DNA of 64,000 bases. It comes from Margaritispora aquatica. Its lineage: Eukaryota; Ascomycota; Leotiomycetes; Helotiales; Discinellaceae. A program made the translations under genes and the position numbers. Below the pieces are notes generated by a model. The model did no database searches, was not told the DNA's origin, and was given only the letters and a program-made list of their open reading frames with translations. The stretch lies in contig VJWN01000016.1 of assembly GCA_007644065.1 (NCBI GenBank), forward strand, positions 605,207 through 669,206, given 5' to 3'. This document shows, piece after piece, positions 10,666-22,146 of the stretch; positions within the stretch are counted from its first letter, which is position 1; every line of letters begins with the position of its first letter.

Positions 10666-12188
10666 CTATCCCTCAACAGTAGTGGGTATCCTGACATCAC
10701 CCTTCTTCCTGTCCATATGAGGTGCTCCATATCTCCAGCCTACACCACGACGACCACGTCCATCCTTGCCAGCAGCATCAACGCTAATGCTGCTGATTCT
10801 ATACTCGAATTTACCGACAGCAACCTTCTTGATGGCAGCTTCTTTCTGTGCGCGTTTCTCAGCAGCGACACGGCTCTTCTCCAACTCAGCCGCGAGTCGA
10901 GCAGCCTGCCTCTGCTCCCGTTCTGCTTCGGGGACACCTTCGAGGTACTCCCTGTGTGCAATAGCTAGATCAGGATGTGGTATACGGTCATCAGCAGGCA
11001 AGAGCTTCTCGTGGAAGACCTTGGCTGCATCTGCTCGGGTGAAGACTCTGGATTCGGATGTAGGGTGGAAGATTTGTTGTCCAGTAGCCCTGTGGACTGG
11101 AAGATCGTTTATAGACTCGTGGGGTTTGGGTCTCCTGTCTTTGTCGACATCTTGATCTTTCACCCACAGTGTTTTGGGCAACATATCCATGACCGCGGCC
11201 TCGTATGGAGTTGCCATGGGTTTGTTCTTGACACATCAGATTAGCATCGTCTTAAACAAAAGTTGAACACGAATGATGTGGGAGATAGCTTTTCAGAGAG
11301 GCTCGCATGCGTAAATTTTGTAACCATGTAATTGTCTTATAGACTAATCGATTTTTTAAAAGATCATCATAAAAGCAGTTTGCTGAACGGAATGAAAAAA
11401 AGGGTACTCACAATTCGTTCCCACTCCTTCTGAACCTCCATAAGACGCACGACTGCACCGACGCGACTCATCTCCACATTGTGGGCGACACTGACTTCCC
11501 GTACACTCTTGCCCTCAAGAATGACCGCTTCCCATATCTTCTGCCTAAACTTCAAGCTCAAGACAGGCTGACTCTGGAAGGCTTTGTTTGCTGGGAAGGG
11601 ATAAAGATCGGCATTCAACTCCTCGGGAATGGGGTCAAGCTCTGGAGCTTTCTCGACAGCAACTTCTTCCGGTTTGTCTTTCACAGATCGACTGGGTAGA
11701 GTGAATCCATATTTAGTAGCCACCTCCTTTTTGGATTCGGCAGCCTTCTTTGCGAACTTCTCTGCCAACTCAGCCTCCTTGGCTAGCTTCTCTGCTTTTG
11801 TCTGAGAGAGTGGTACATTTGCTGCGGATTCTGGAGTCTCTTTCAGAGGAGGGGGTAGCAGCTCGATTGGAAAAAATTTCTCGCCGCGCTCCTCCGCTCT
11901 CTCTTTTCCTGTCTTGTTCTCAAGCTTCGCTGTGTTATTGATCAACACTCTCCTAAGTACACCTTCTCTTGTGTATGCATTGAGATAGTTGGTAGAGCCA
12001 GGTAGAGGATTTCGAAAGTTTCTACCCTTCGTGGCTATCCATTGGAAGAAAGCCCTCCGAGCTCGACTGTTCCTCACATCCAGTCGTGAAGTTGTGGAAA
12101 AGGATCGTGTCGGGAAGACAATTTGTCGCAGATGCTTTACGCACGCGACAGAAGGAATGACTCTAGGACATCGTAATGATGGTTGCAT
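10666..12188 (-). CDS. Mitochondrial small-subunit ribosomal protein mS45 (Mrps35/Bot1 family)
   Basis: Fungal mitoribosome small-subunit protein of the eukaryotic mitochondrial regulator (Bot1) family. Two exons, 12188-11412 and 11226-10666, with a 185-nt intron (GTGAGT...TCAAG), give 445 residues. The N-terminus is rich in Arg, Ser and Thr (LRQIVFPTRSFSTTSRLD) and fits a mitochondrial presequence with cleavage before the conserved core. Motifs include RRAFFQWIATKGRNFRNP, KFRQKIWEAVILEGKSVREV (helix-turn-helix-like segment) and, across the splice, EWERINKPMATPYEAAVMDM. A Lys/Glu/Ala-rich coiled stretch of about 80 residues lies mid-protein. The C-terminus RRGVGWRYGAPHMDRKKGD is typical of the family. 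Confidence 0.88.
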
Positions 12189-12435
12189 TGTGATGGCACC
12201 TCATTGATATTGAAGACCAATGTGGGTGGTTGATGGTGTTGAGCAAAGCTCTGGAGGATTGAAGAACAGATTTGAAATTTCTCGAGATCCACAGCTCCTT
12301 AGCGTCTAGTCATGTGACTGTGGTCTGAGACCCACCTCCCTTTCAGACATTGCCACTCTGCAAGCTTTCTAAGTTATATGAAGACAATCATTTATTTTCT
12401 ATTTCTCTATGGAATTCTTTGCTGAATCAACTGTA

Positions 12436-13402
12436 CTAAAGATTTACCTTATTCTCGCTAGTCTTTTCCACAATCAAGTTGTTTTTGAGCTTTGCAAGCT
12501 CTTCCTTAGTCAATCCACAGTTCTCTAAAGCATAAGCTTCAGCACCACCAAACACTTCTCGAATAACTTTCAGGGTCAACATCATATTGACAGCCCTATT
12601 ATTGATTAGCTATCTGGTAACTGGTCTCAAACTTGCAGCGATACTAGACTCACTTTGCAGATATTAAATTCCAAGCACCTTCTGGATCGTCCCTCAAAGC
12701 TGGATTCTCCATCAAGTGTTCAAGAACCGTTTCCTTCCACTCCCTAGACAATCCTACCTCAGTAAGAGAGTACTCCTGAGAGATAATCTCATCCTCGACA
12801 CCAAGGAGTGATAGCACCAAAGCACAAAACACTCCTGTTCGGTCTTTGCCAGCAGTACAATGAACAATCAACGGCTTCTCCGGCTCATTGATCAGATGCA
12901 AAAACATAGTCCTATACGAGGGTGGTGCATTTCTCAGGATATCTGTATACGCACGACTGAAGCCCTGTCTATGTCAATCCCAACACAGAAGATGAGCAAA
13001 AAGACTTACCTCAGCATCTTTACTGGCATAATCTTGGAATCTCCTAGCGAGTGCTTCAGGACTGTAATCTACATCTGGAAACACGGGTGCAAACACCCTC
13101 TCACACCCTTCCCACTCCACCACACCTCCTCTCCCCGCTTCCTCGGCCCTTTGAATCTCAGGCTTAGATCTCAAGTCATAGATATGCGTGATACCCAGCT
13201 CTTGCATGGTTTGGATGCCATCTTTTGTGACTTTGGAGGGCTCTGCACAGCGATATACGATACTGCGCTTGACTGTATGACTCGACGAGGAGCTGATTGG
13301 ATATCCACCGAGATCTCTGAAGTTTTGGATCCCAGAGACCGTGATGAAGGGAGGTGATGGGAGAGTGGGATCTTGATCAGCTGGAATGATTGGGAGACTC
13401 AT
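12436..13402 (-). CDS. Atypical tyrosine/serine protein phosphatase (CX5R family)
   Basis: Three exons, 13402-13010, 12964-12654 and 12595-12436, give 287 residues; introns are 45 and 58 nt. The family signature is complete: NFRDLGGYPI at about residues 27-36, YDLRSKPEI in the middle, and the P-loop IVHCTAGKDRTGVFCALVLS with catalytic Cys and Arg. It belongs to the fungal/bacterial Tyr_phosphatase_3 group, many members of which act on phosphoinositides or phosphotyrosine; the substrate here is unknown. It has no targeting signal and is probably cytosolic. The 3' exon ends NNLIVEKTSENKVNL. The upstream gene is divergent (start at 13769), so the 366 nt between them is a shared promoter. Confidence 0.9.
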
Positions 13403-13768
13403 TTTGAATATTTGTAGATGTGTTTTAGTAGGAAATATGAAATATTAAGTGACTCTTGAAATGTAAAGATGGGGAAGCTTTTCGCTTGAGTTTGCCGAGG
13501 TTTGCCACCTCACTCGTGGGAGAACATTGACAACCTCACAAACACCCCTGAAGGTGCCATCTTCATCACACGGGATAATTCGACAAACATCCAAGCCACC
13601 AAGAGACGCAGGCTCGATTGGTAATCATACAGAGAGTCTGTTGACATACATTAAGGCTACACCTAAGCCTTGCCGTCTCACAAAAACTCATCAGTTTTTA
13701 TCTCCCAAATCAACCCGAAATACTCATTGTCAGGACGGGATAAAGTAAGATCTTACTATAATAGCACA
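13403..13768. promoter_or_regulatory. divergent promoter, phosphatase (-) / CCDC97-like (+)
   Basis: 366 nt separate two start codons facing away from each other, so both promoters must lie here. No specific motif is assigned. A 73-codon open frame inside it has no family features. Confidence 0.6.
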
Positions 13769-14590
13769 ATGCCACATATCCACGACACACCACCACCTAC
13801 CACCTCATCCACATCAGAAGAAGAGCGCCGTCAAAAAATCCGCATCAAAAACCGGAGGAAACTCTACCTCGATCGCCACCCGTCATATTTCACAGCTCCC
13901 GACTTAGAACTCGCTGGTATGTATCTCCTTTCTGAGGTCGCTCTCAATCTCATTCGATCTGAAAAACAAAGCAAAACAAGAAACTAACAAACCTCAGATC
14001 CTCTCCTCTATGATCGCTGCATCAGACGCTTCCAAAGTGCCGCTGAGCGCGAAGCAGACGGCAAGAAGAAAGGCTATTCCGGCGTGCTAGAAGCAGATCT
14101 CTATCGCTCCGAAGCGAAGCTACTAGCGTTACAATCCGCTCCTCCCCTCCCTAGCACCGCCATCCCAATCCCAACAAGCACAACCACCTCCGACGCCCCA
14201 TCGTCGTCCTCCGCCACCTCTCCACCTCCAAACCCAACCTACCACCTGACACCCACCCCTTCCACCTCCACGCCCAACCCAATACCGTACGTAACCTACG
14301 CCCGTGGCCCCAACAACGAAGTCCTCCCCGAAGAAGAAGATGAAGTCCCAACTAGCAAAGAGGAAGGCGCCGAGCGCTGGAAATTTGAGATGACGCTCAG
14401 GTTCCTGCGAGGTGAGGATGACGAGTTTGACTATGAGGCCGTGGATCAGAGTGAGGAGTGGGATGTTGTGGAGCGCAGGGAGAGCGAAGAGAGGTGGTTT
14501 GAGAGTCAGGAGCCTGAGTGGGTGGGTGAGGGCGATGAGGATGGAGAGGGTGGGAGGACGGGTGGAGATACGGGGATCCAGGATTTTTGA
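13769..14590 (+). CDS. CCDC97-like C-terminal domain protein
   Basis: Exons 13769-13916 and 13998-14590 give 246 residues; the 81-nt intron has donor GTATGT and branch-like AACTAACAA. The conserved part starts IRIKNRRKLYLDRHPSYF and continues across the splice as LADPLLYDRCIRRFQSAAE. It then reads KKGYSGVLEADLYRSEAK, and later RFLRGEDDEFDYEAVDQSEE. This is the pattern of the DUF2052/CCDC97-like family, whose animal member associates with the SF3B splicing complex. A Pro/Ser/Thr linker of about 60 residues and a Glu/Gly-rich tail are lineage-specific. No signal peptide; a nuclear role is inferred from the family only. Confidence 0.85.
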
Positions 14591-15479
14591 GGGAGGAGGG
14601 TTCGTATGGCTGATGGGAACTAGGGCAGGGAAGGAGTATAGTGTTGGGAGAAGTTGTATAGGAAGAATGCGTTGTAGAATTTCATAGTGCGTGTGAAGAT
14701 AGGAAATGTCTGTGTTGGCGAAATAAGCAGAGAAAACAATTGTTATCAGCAATTTCCCGAAAAGGTCGACACAAGACAAGATCAAAAGAATCCGAGAGTA
14801 ATTTCACAAAATCAAAGATGCGAATGTAAATCTATGCGGTGGCTTACCTTAGTACCGCAGCATGGCAACTTACCCCATACGCCTCGGGTAACTCTCAAAT
14901 TTTGAAATCTCTTGCCAGGCTACGTACGAGCTCTAGCTTTGGACTACCTCAAGGACTGTATAATCGCCAGCGGGACAATTAAAATAACAGCCAAACATGG
15001 TCATCGTGTTAAATTAAAGAGACCATACTCATGTCTATAATCTCAATCCCAGAAATATCACACACAACATCCACATTTATGTCGCTAGTGTAAAAGCTTT
15101 CTATCTTTCTTTATTTTCGAGAAACAAGGTAATCAATGGAGGACAAATGTGATTCTGGATCATTGCTTGTGGGTATAGGACAGCACAACGAAAGAATTCC
15201 TTAGCTGCCTGTGAAATATCTCTCTGACTTGATTTTGGGGTCGTGGCAATTTTTAGGACAGATGAAGGCTTATGATAATCAATATTTCCATTTGAATAAT
15301 TGTTATGTTTCAATTCGTATCAAAGAACAAGTTCGTCTCCATTTCTTGGCTGGCGGTCATAACTATATACATGAATGCAATGCCCTTTTCTCCTCATTTT
15401 TCTGCACTTCGAGCAACGTCACGCTCAGATATGTTCCTTCAACCCGTCAACCTCAGCTCAACCTCACCACCTACCCAGT
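14591..15479. other. convergent intergenic region
   Basis: 3' flanks of the CCDC97-like (+) and quercetinase (-) genes. Open frames at 15100-15570 overlap the quercetinase 3' end and have no family features. Nothing else seen. Confidence 0.5.
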
Positions 15480-16639
15480 TCAAGAAGTAGGCCAAACCGG
15501 ACTAGCCCAGCTCTCTGCACCAGCAATCAAGCTCGAATCCAACCCCCCAGCACCCTGACTAATCTGTAAAAACTTCGTATACGCCACCTTGCTAAAATAC
15601 TTATACCCCGTGCCCCCAGGAATGAAAACCACATCACCCTGGCTCAGCTCCAACTGCTCCCCCAACATCTCAACAACAAGTTGTCCATCTAACACCTCAA
15701 ACGCCGCATGACCCTCAAAGCTCAGCTCACCCACCGTACCATTAGCAGGTAATTTGGCAATGGTGAAAGTCGAGAGCGTGAAATTCCCACCAGATTGCAC
15801 TGGCGTGACGAATGGTTGGATGACCTGGTAGAACGACGCGTTGGTGCTCAGGTACTGTGGTCCGTAGTCCTTGGCTACGAAAAAGGGCGTCGTGGCGTCG
15901 GTAGCGAGAGCGTTGGGTCCGGTGCGCCAAGTGGAATTGGCGGGCGCGAAACCATTCACTGCGTCGGAGCGGGGTGTGTAGGTGAATTGCGCATAGACGT
16001 CAAAGCTGGTTAGGGAGGCGATGACTTCCGCAGGAGGGGAGGACGACGTGACGTTGTTAAGGGGGTCGTAGGGTGAGAGGGTGGTGGAAGAGTAGTTTGC
16101 GCTGGCGAGGGCATAGAAGAGTGACCTGTAAGGTTAGTAAGTGGTTTATAATCAAGTGGTAACGGAGACACGTACTCGAATCCACCAGGCTGGATGACGC
16201 CCAGCATTTCGGTGTCTGGGTCTAAGATCTGGAAAGTATGTGTTGTGTTCTGTGGTACAGCTCCATAGTCTCCAGGAGTCAAGATGCGGGTATTCTCCTC
16301 GCCGTCTTTCTCCGTCCACAGCTGGAACCGACCACGGAAGTTGAAGAAGTTCTCATAGTGAATCTGGTGGGTATGAGCTAACACACCCAGCTCGGTTGAC
16401 GCAGGAGCATTGGTGCTGATCAGCGTAAAGGCATTATCGGATGATGGTCCAGTAACTGGGAAACGGTAGATCTGCTGTCCAACTACACAGCCTCCAGCGA
16501 GGTAGTGAGGAATGGCATATGGACGGACATAGGTTGGGACTTCAGTCACCCAAATGGAGCTTGAGGCAGTGGTGTTGGTATAAGAGAATGCATTGGTGCT
16601 GATGATGGCAGATGCCAGGAGAGCGAGTGAGTACAGCAT
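15480..16639 (-). CDS. Secreted quercetin 2,3-dioxygenase (bicupin)
   Basis: Bicupin metalloenzyme predicted to cleave the C ring of flavonols such as quercetin, releasing CO. Exons 16639-16176 and 16125-15480 give 369 residues, the usual size. The 50-nt intron is textbook (GTACGT, branch CTTACTAAC, TTACAG). The chosen start gives signal peptide MLYSLALLASAIISTNAFS; an in-frame ATG 30 codons upstream would bury it. The N-terminal cupin has HTHQIHYENFF and, further on, a His in NTTHTFQILDP, matching metal ligands. The C-terminal cupin (GELSFEGHAAFEVLDGQLVV, GDVVFIPGGTGYKYFS) has lost most ligands, as in Aspergillus quercetinase. There are several N-glycosylation sequons. It suggests contact with plant phenolics. 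Confidence 0.9.
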
Positions 16640-17526
16640 CGTGTCAAGTGAGTGTAGTGCAACGAGAGAGCGACTTGCCAGAAGCAAGAAGAAATGGGCA
16701 GCACATGTTTTTATGAAGCTCCTACTCACCTACTCACCAGGTCATTCACTCAATCCCCGTCATTATGAGCGGATCCGAGTTCCATGCAACAGCATTGAAA
16801 AAGACTGAAGTTACATTGTAGAGGGGCCAAGCACCTCGGTGGACAACTGTTTTCATTCAGGTGCAGTCAATCCTTCCATTTCTTGACAATGACATGGAAG
16901 TTGACCAGGTATAAATAAATTGAGAGTTTCTTGATCCTGGATCTTTATGGAGAAAGTGGACGTGAGAGAGGTGGACGCAAACTGAAGTTGTGAGTTTGAA
17001 GTGGAGAACACCTCTACCGAGATCAACTGCCCTCTGCCAGAACCCCGTACAAAAGCTTGTCAAATAGCATCATCAATGCAAAGAGATATTATGGATATCG
17101 AAGGCTGACGACGCTGGGCGACACGGACATTTTGAAAGTCCGGGACAACGTTGAAAGGCGGAGTACTTGACCATATTGCCGAAGCCAATACTTATTTGAA
17201 GCTTTGTTGATCTTCCTTTGAGCGAATAGAAATCGGATGTATGCTAAGGTTCTGGCCAAATACCTGCCTTCTGGTATCATGAAAACTTCTAACATAAAAC
17301 CAACAAGCAGAAGGATTAAAGTGATCGTCCATTAAAACAGTGACCTATACTATACAAACCGTGCCATTGGGTATAATCATTATAGTTGTTACAACACGGC
17401 ATTCAGGCGGCACACAAGTCCATTTGGACTTGGATAGATATTCCCGCTTCATCTGCTCCGGTTGGCTAGGAAATTACAAGATAGATCCTGTAGCGGTCGA
17501 AAATTAGATCTTCAGCTTAAGCCGCT
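16640..17526. other. intergenic between quercetinase and GatA genes
   Basis: Quercetinase upstream region and GatA 3' flank. Short open frames at 16857-17295 (-) have no recognisable features. Confidence 0.5.
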
Positions 17527-19270
17527 TTATTGATCTGGGGGACTGCTCAGATACTTGTCAAGATCCTTTTCTGTATATTCCGGGAATTGAGCGTTCTTGC
17601 TAAGGAAAATTGAACTGGTCTGCTCAATAGCAGCCTGCAGTTTCGTAGCAACAGAGAGAAGATGCGTATCTTCAGAATGCTGAGCCATGATTTGAATGCC
17701 AACAAACCCTCTGTCTGGGGTAACTTGATGACGAGCGCGTAAGCATGGAAATGGCAGACTAATTGCGGGAATTCCAGCTAGATTTGCCGGTACAGTGAAG
17801 ACATCATTCATGTATGAGTCAGTAGGGGTCTGATTTCGCACTTCCTCTATTGTGGGAGGTGTTGTTGGCGCGGTTGGAGAAATAATAAAATCAACTTGCG
17901 AGGGGCCAAGTTTGTTGTCCAGTAAAACAGATTCCTCTATGTCACTAAGATCATACTGTTCTGGCTCATGAAGAGGATTCTGGCGTATAAAGACACGATC
18001 AAAGTCTCTTTGGACCAGTCTCCGCACCTTTTGAGCTTGTATGAAGTAATTGTCAACAGCCTCAGAGCTCAAAGTATAGGAACCAAGGAGAATTCTTCTT
18101 TTCACTTCGTCCCCAAAGCCTGTACCTCTTGTTTCGGAGTAGAGAACATCACCGCGACCATCCCACAGGCTCGTATCGCGAGTGCCATAACGTACCCCAT
18201 CGTATTTGGCCAGATTCGAGGCAGCTTCTGCAGGAGCTAGAATATAATATGCAGATAAAGCATGCCTGGTATTCGGTAGAGAAATGGGTACGATTGTAGC
18301 ACCATGTTTCTGCATAAGTCGCAACGTATCATCCCAAGCTTGTCTAACGTCGTCGCTTAGCTCTGCGATATTGTATTCCATAGGTACACCAATCTTAATT
18401 TTGGAAAACCTTGGCGGTTCTGTCAATGAAGTCCGTTTCGAAGTTATCGCCTTATATTGCATCCTACTCTCGGGTGCCTGGTCGGCCTCTGCACGTCTTC
18501 GAAATTTTTCAGAGAGAGAGGTAGGATCTTTAGCGTCATGAACATTGATAGAACGAAAGGCATTTTGAATTTGATCTGTCTTAGAGGCAATAATACCCAC
18601 CGTGTCCAGAGAGTTCGCATAGGGGATCACCCCCCAACGAGAGATCAAGCCGTATGATGGTTTGAATCCTACTGTGCCAGTGTATGCGGCAGGCAGCCTG
18701 ACTGACCCGCCCGTGTCTGTTCCAAGGGCAAAGCTGGCCGATTTAGTTGCAACAGCCATAGCACTTCCTCCAGAGCTTCCACCAGCAGAGTGCCCCTCAT
18801 AAGGTTCCTTGTTGACCACCCTTCCAAACTTTGTATTGATAGAATGTGATCCCATGCCAAATTCATCAAGAACCGTCTTTCCTACATTGAAAGCCTTCGC
18901 TTCCAGAAGTTGTTTGACAACAGTCGCCTCGTACGGACTTTGATGATTCGCCAATATTGTCGAGGCACAAGTTGTAAAACCTTGAGATGTCGCTATATTG
19001 TCTTTGATGGCGAGGGTGCTCCCAACGAGGACAGAGTTTGGCTGAAGGTCTTCGGCTATTTATTTAGCAATTGATCATTCTGACAGGAAAAATCTTACCT
19101 TCATTCTGGTGGTCCACAACGTTTGGTGCAGTATATGAAGTCCATATGTTGGGCTTTGAACATTTTACCTGTGATTGTAATGATCGAAAATGAGGGAAGG
19201 ATGCTGCTCCTCTGTGAGATATTCTGACAGAAGATCTGCAGTTACCTTTCCATGAAGTCGGAGGTCGCAT
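17527..19270 (-). CDS. Glutamyl-tRNA(Gln) amidotransferase subunit A, mitochondrial
   Basis: Amidase-signature subunit that frees ammonia from glutamine for conversion of Glu-tRNA(Gln) to Gln-tRNA(Gln) in mitochondria. Exons 19270-19099 and 19055-17527, with a 43-nt intron, give 566 residues. The catalytic Ser-cis-Ser-Lys set is visible: Lys in LVGSTLAIKDNI, Ser in EGHSAGGSSGGSAMA, nucleophile Ser in ALGTDTGGSVRLPAAYTG. DEFGMGSHSINTKFG and VPANLAGIPAISLPFP favour GatA over a general amidase. The N-terminus is uncertain. The ATG at 19270 (MRPPTSWKG, an Arg/Ser-rich presequence-like start) and an upstream ATG at 19324 are both in frame, and a further 5' intron cannot be excluded. Confidence 0.87.
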
Positions 19271-19641
19271 TGGCCAGAATGAGGAATGCGAGGGGATTCT
19301 AGAGTTGATGCAAACGATGTCCAAGTCGTGAGAACAAGTACAAGGCTGAAGATGTTCGATGACCCCTGGCCCGAGCCGAGCCAGTACAGTACCGGCTTTC
19401 CACCTGACTTACTTCTCAGTGGAGGCGCCTATCGTTATCGTCGACCCGCAATGTCCAGGCAACTGGAGCTTATTCCAGCCTCGTCATTTCTGATCATTTG
19501 GGCATCGAAGTGCTCCTCCAATATCTAGCTGTGACCGATCTTGTGAGGATACTGTATTTCATTTTGGGATTCAGATATTTACCTTTCACTCCACGTTGAT
19601 TTAGACCACGCCCTCCTGTCAGGACGTATCCATTACCAAAC
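19271..19641. promoter_or_regulatory. divergent promoter, GatA (-) / metallophosphoesterase (+)
   Basis: About 320-370 nt separate two genes transcribed away from each other. Part of it may be GatA coding sequence if the 19324 ATG is used. No motif assigned. Confidence 0.55.
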
Positions 19642-21526
19642 ATGGCTAAACTATCATTGTTGACATTGTCGACTCTCCTCATGTGCCCATCTGTACTTGG
19701 AATGCAACCAACAGCCCCAAGACCAGTTGCGGCTCCTATGAGACCTCTGCCATGGGGTCAACTCAACTTTATGCAGACCACAGATACACATGGATGGCAT
19801 GCAGGTCATTTACAAGAGTGGGTTTGAGTTGTTCTTGAAAACATTGGGACTAACTTGACTTAGAGCTCAATATTCAGCAGATTGGGGTGACTACATATCT
19901 TTTGCTGAACGGATGCGCGAGAAAGCAGATGGCATGGGTGTCGATGTTCTGCTTGTCGACACTGGTGATCGAATAGAAGGCAATGGCCTTTATGATGCCT
20001 CGGACCCGAAAGGAAAATACCTATACGATATATTCAAAGAACAGCATATCGACATCATATGCACGGGAAACCACGAGCTTTACCAGAGCGATGCAGCAGC
20101 TCGTGAATACGACCTGACGGTGCCAAATTTCAAAGGAAGATATATAGCTTCAAATCTTGACTATATCAACCCCAAAACTGGAGAGCAAATTCCTATGGCG
20201 CAGAGATTCCGGAAGTTTACTACAAAGAACCAAGGCATTCGCGTTCTAGCTTTCGGATTCCTCTTCGATTTCACAGGAAATGCAAACAATACGGTTGTGC
20301 ATACTATCGAGAGGACTATCCAGCAGGACTGGTTTCAGGATGCAATCCGAGAAGATGTTGATCTTTTTGTCGTTATTGGACATGTAGTCTTGAATGGTCC
20401 TGAGTATAGAGCAATTTTTAATGCAATCAGGAGCCAAAAATGGGATACGCCCATCCAGTTTTTCGGAGGCCACAGCCACATTCGTAACTTCGCTAAGTAT
20501 GATTCAAAATCATATGGTCTTCAAGCTGGTCGTTATATGGAAACTATTGGTTGGATGGCCATTGAAGGAATCAAGAAATCTGGCGAAAAGGAGGTTTCCA
20601 CCGAACTTCGAGCCCGTTCGAGTATGTCTTTTGAGCGCAGGTATATTGACACAAATCTTTTTGGCTACCATTATCACACAGGTCTTAATGACTCGACCTT
20701 TCCTACACAACATGGCCAAGAAGTCACCAAAGCAATTCATCAAGCAAGAAAAGCTCTCGATCTAGACTACAACTACGGTTGTGCACCTCGAAATCTCTGG
20801 CTAAATAGAGCACCATATCCGAGCAAGGACAGTCTGCTTACATGGCTTGAGAAAGATGTTGTGCCTGCGGTTGTTTTCAACCCAGAAAGAAAAGGGGCTT
20901 CAACACTAGCTCTCACAAATACGGGAGCAATGAGATTCGACATTTTTAAGGGAACGTTCACCCGAGACACGACCTACATCGTTTCTCCTTTTGTGAGCAA
21001 ATTTTTATATATCAAAGATGTCCCTTATAGCTCGGCAAAACATGTATTAGGGCTTATCAACAATGCCGGGCAAGTATTTGAGTCTACAGACCTCAACGCA
21101 TCATTTCTTGCGCCCCCGGAACAGCTTTCAATACGTTCAAATGTCGTCCATCCTCAAGTACCACATTCCTCTGAATACTCAGTAGTTGGTAGTCAGTTTC
21201 CTCTCACAAATTCTGACTTGCCTCGTCTTGTCCCAGGCTACACAACTAAAGATGATGCTGGCGATGATGGAGATGACACAGTGCACATTCCAATATCATT
21301 TTATAATGTACCGAATTGCATTGCAAGTGAGATTGCATTTCCAGAAAGGGGAGATCCTGAAAACGTGGATTTGGTATTCATCGACTTCATACAGCCATGG
21401 GTACTGCTTGCGTTGAAGTTTACTGGTCTCACATACGACCGTAGAGATGTGGAAGCGTACAGAAACGAGACCTTAACGGATCTAATGTCGGGATGGATTA
21501 AAGAGAATTGGAAACAAAGCTGTTGA
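19642..21526 (+). CDS. Secreted calcineurin-like metallophosphoesterase (5'-nucleotidase-like)
   Basis: Exons 19642-19817 and 19864-21526 give 612 residues. The 46-nt intron has a less common donor (GTGGGT) and branch-like GACTAACTTG. The N-terminus [20 protein letters not shown] is a signal peptide. All metal-binding motifs of the family are present in order: [39 protein letters not shown] and FFGGHSHIR. The C-terminal half matches the extended domain of fungal proteins like yeast YHR202W rather than classic ecto-5'-nucleotidase. It is probably secreted or vacuolar; the substrate (nucleotide or other phosphate ester) is unproven. An Asp/Gly-rich loop ([11 protein letters not shown]) lies near residue 510. 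Confidence 0.88.
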
Positions 21527-22146
21527 TGGTTTCAACTGCACTTTAATAATATGTACAGTACGTTGTCGTCATGTATGTAGGGATAGATATTTCAGATAGG
21601 TATGTTTTTTCAAGTCCCTATAATTAAATGGATTGTCACTGAAAACTTGTGTCCTGAAGCTTGTATCCTGAAAGCCTGTGTTCTTTAAAGTCAGATGTAC
21701 CGTAGGCACCCCATGGGCAGGTTTCTCCGACGTTCCTCATTTCAAATCTCATGCCAAGAGCCTAGACTCTATTGTTTCCCTTTCTTTCCTTTTCTCCATA
21801 ACGCCATCATCATTAGTTGCAGCTGAGTTTCTTTCCTTTGTAGAGCAAGACTCGAAGTAGAAGACTTAGCGGGTCAAATGCGGCCGAAGTGACATTCGTC
21901 CCTCTTATTTCATGTTGTTGTTGGTGAATGTTTTTCAATGTCTCAAGCCATGCCTCGTCGTTCATATACATCTCACAGTCTTTTCAATATCAAGCGCTTT
22001 CTCTCATTCGAGCCTCATGAGACCCCTGAGTCGTGGCCGTTTTTCGTTATTTGTTTCTTGGCACATCCGAATCAAAAAAATACAAAAGAGTTTAATGCCC
22101 ATCAATAAAATTCGGTAGAGAGGATCTAGTATCCCATCTATTCACG
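21527..22146. other. intergenic between metallophosphoesterase and PLA2-type genes
   Basis: 3' flank of the metallophosphoesterase gene and promoter of the next gene. No feature recognised. Confidence 0.5.
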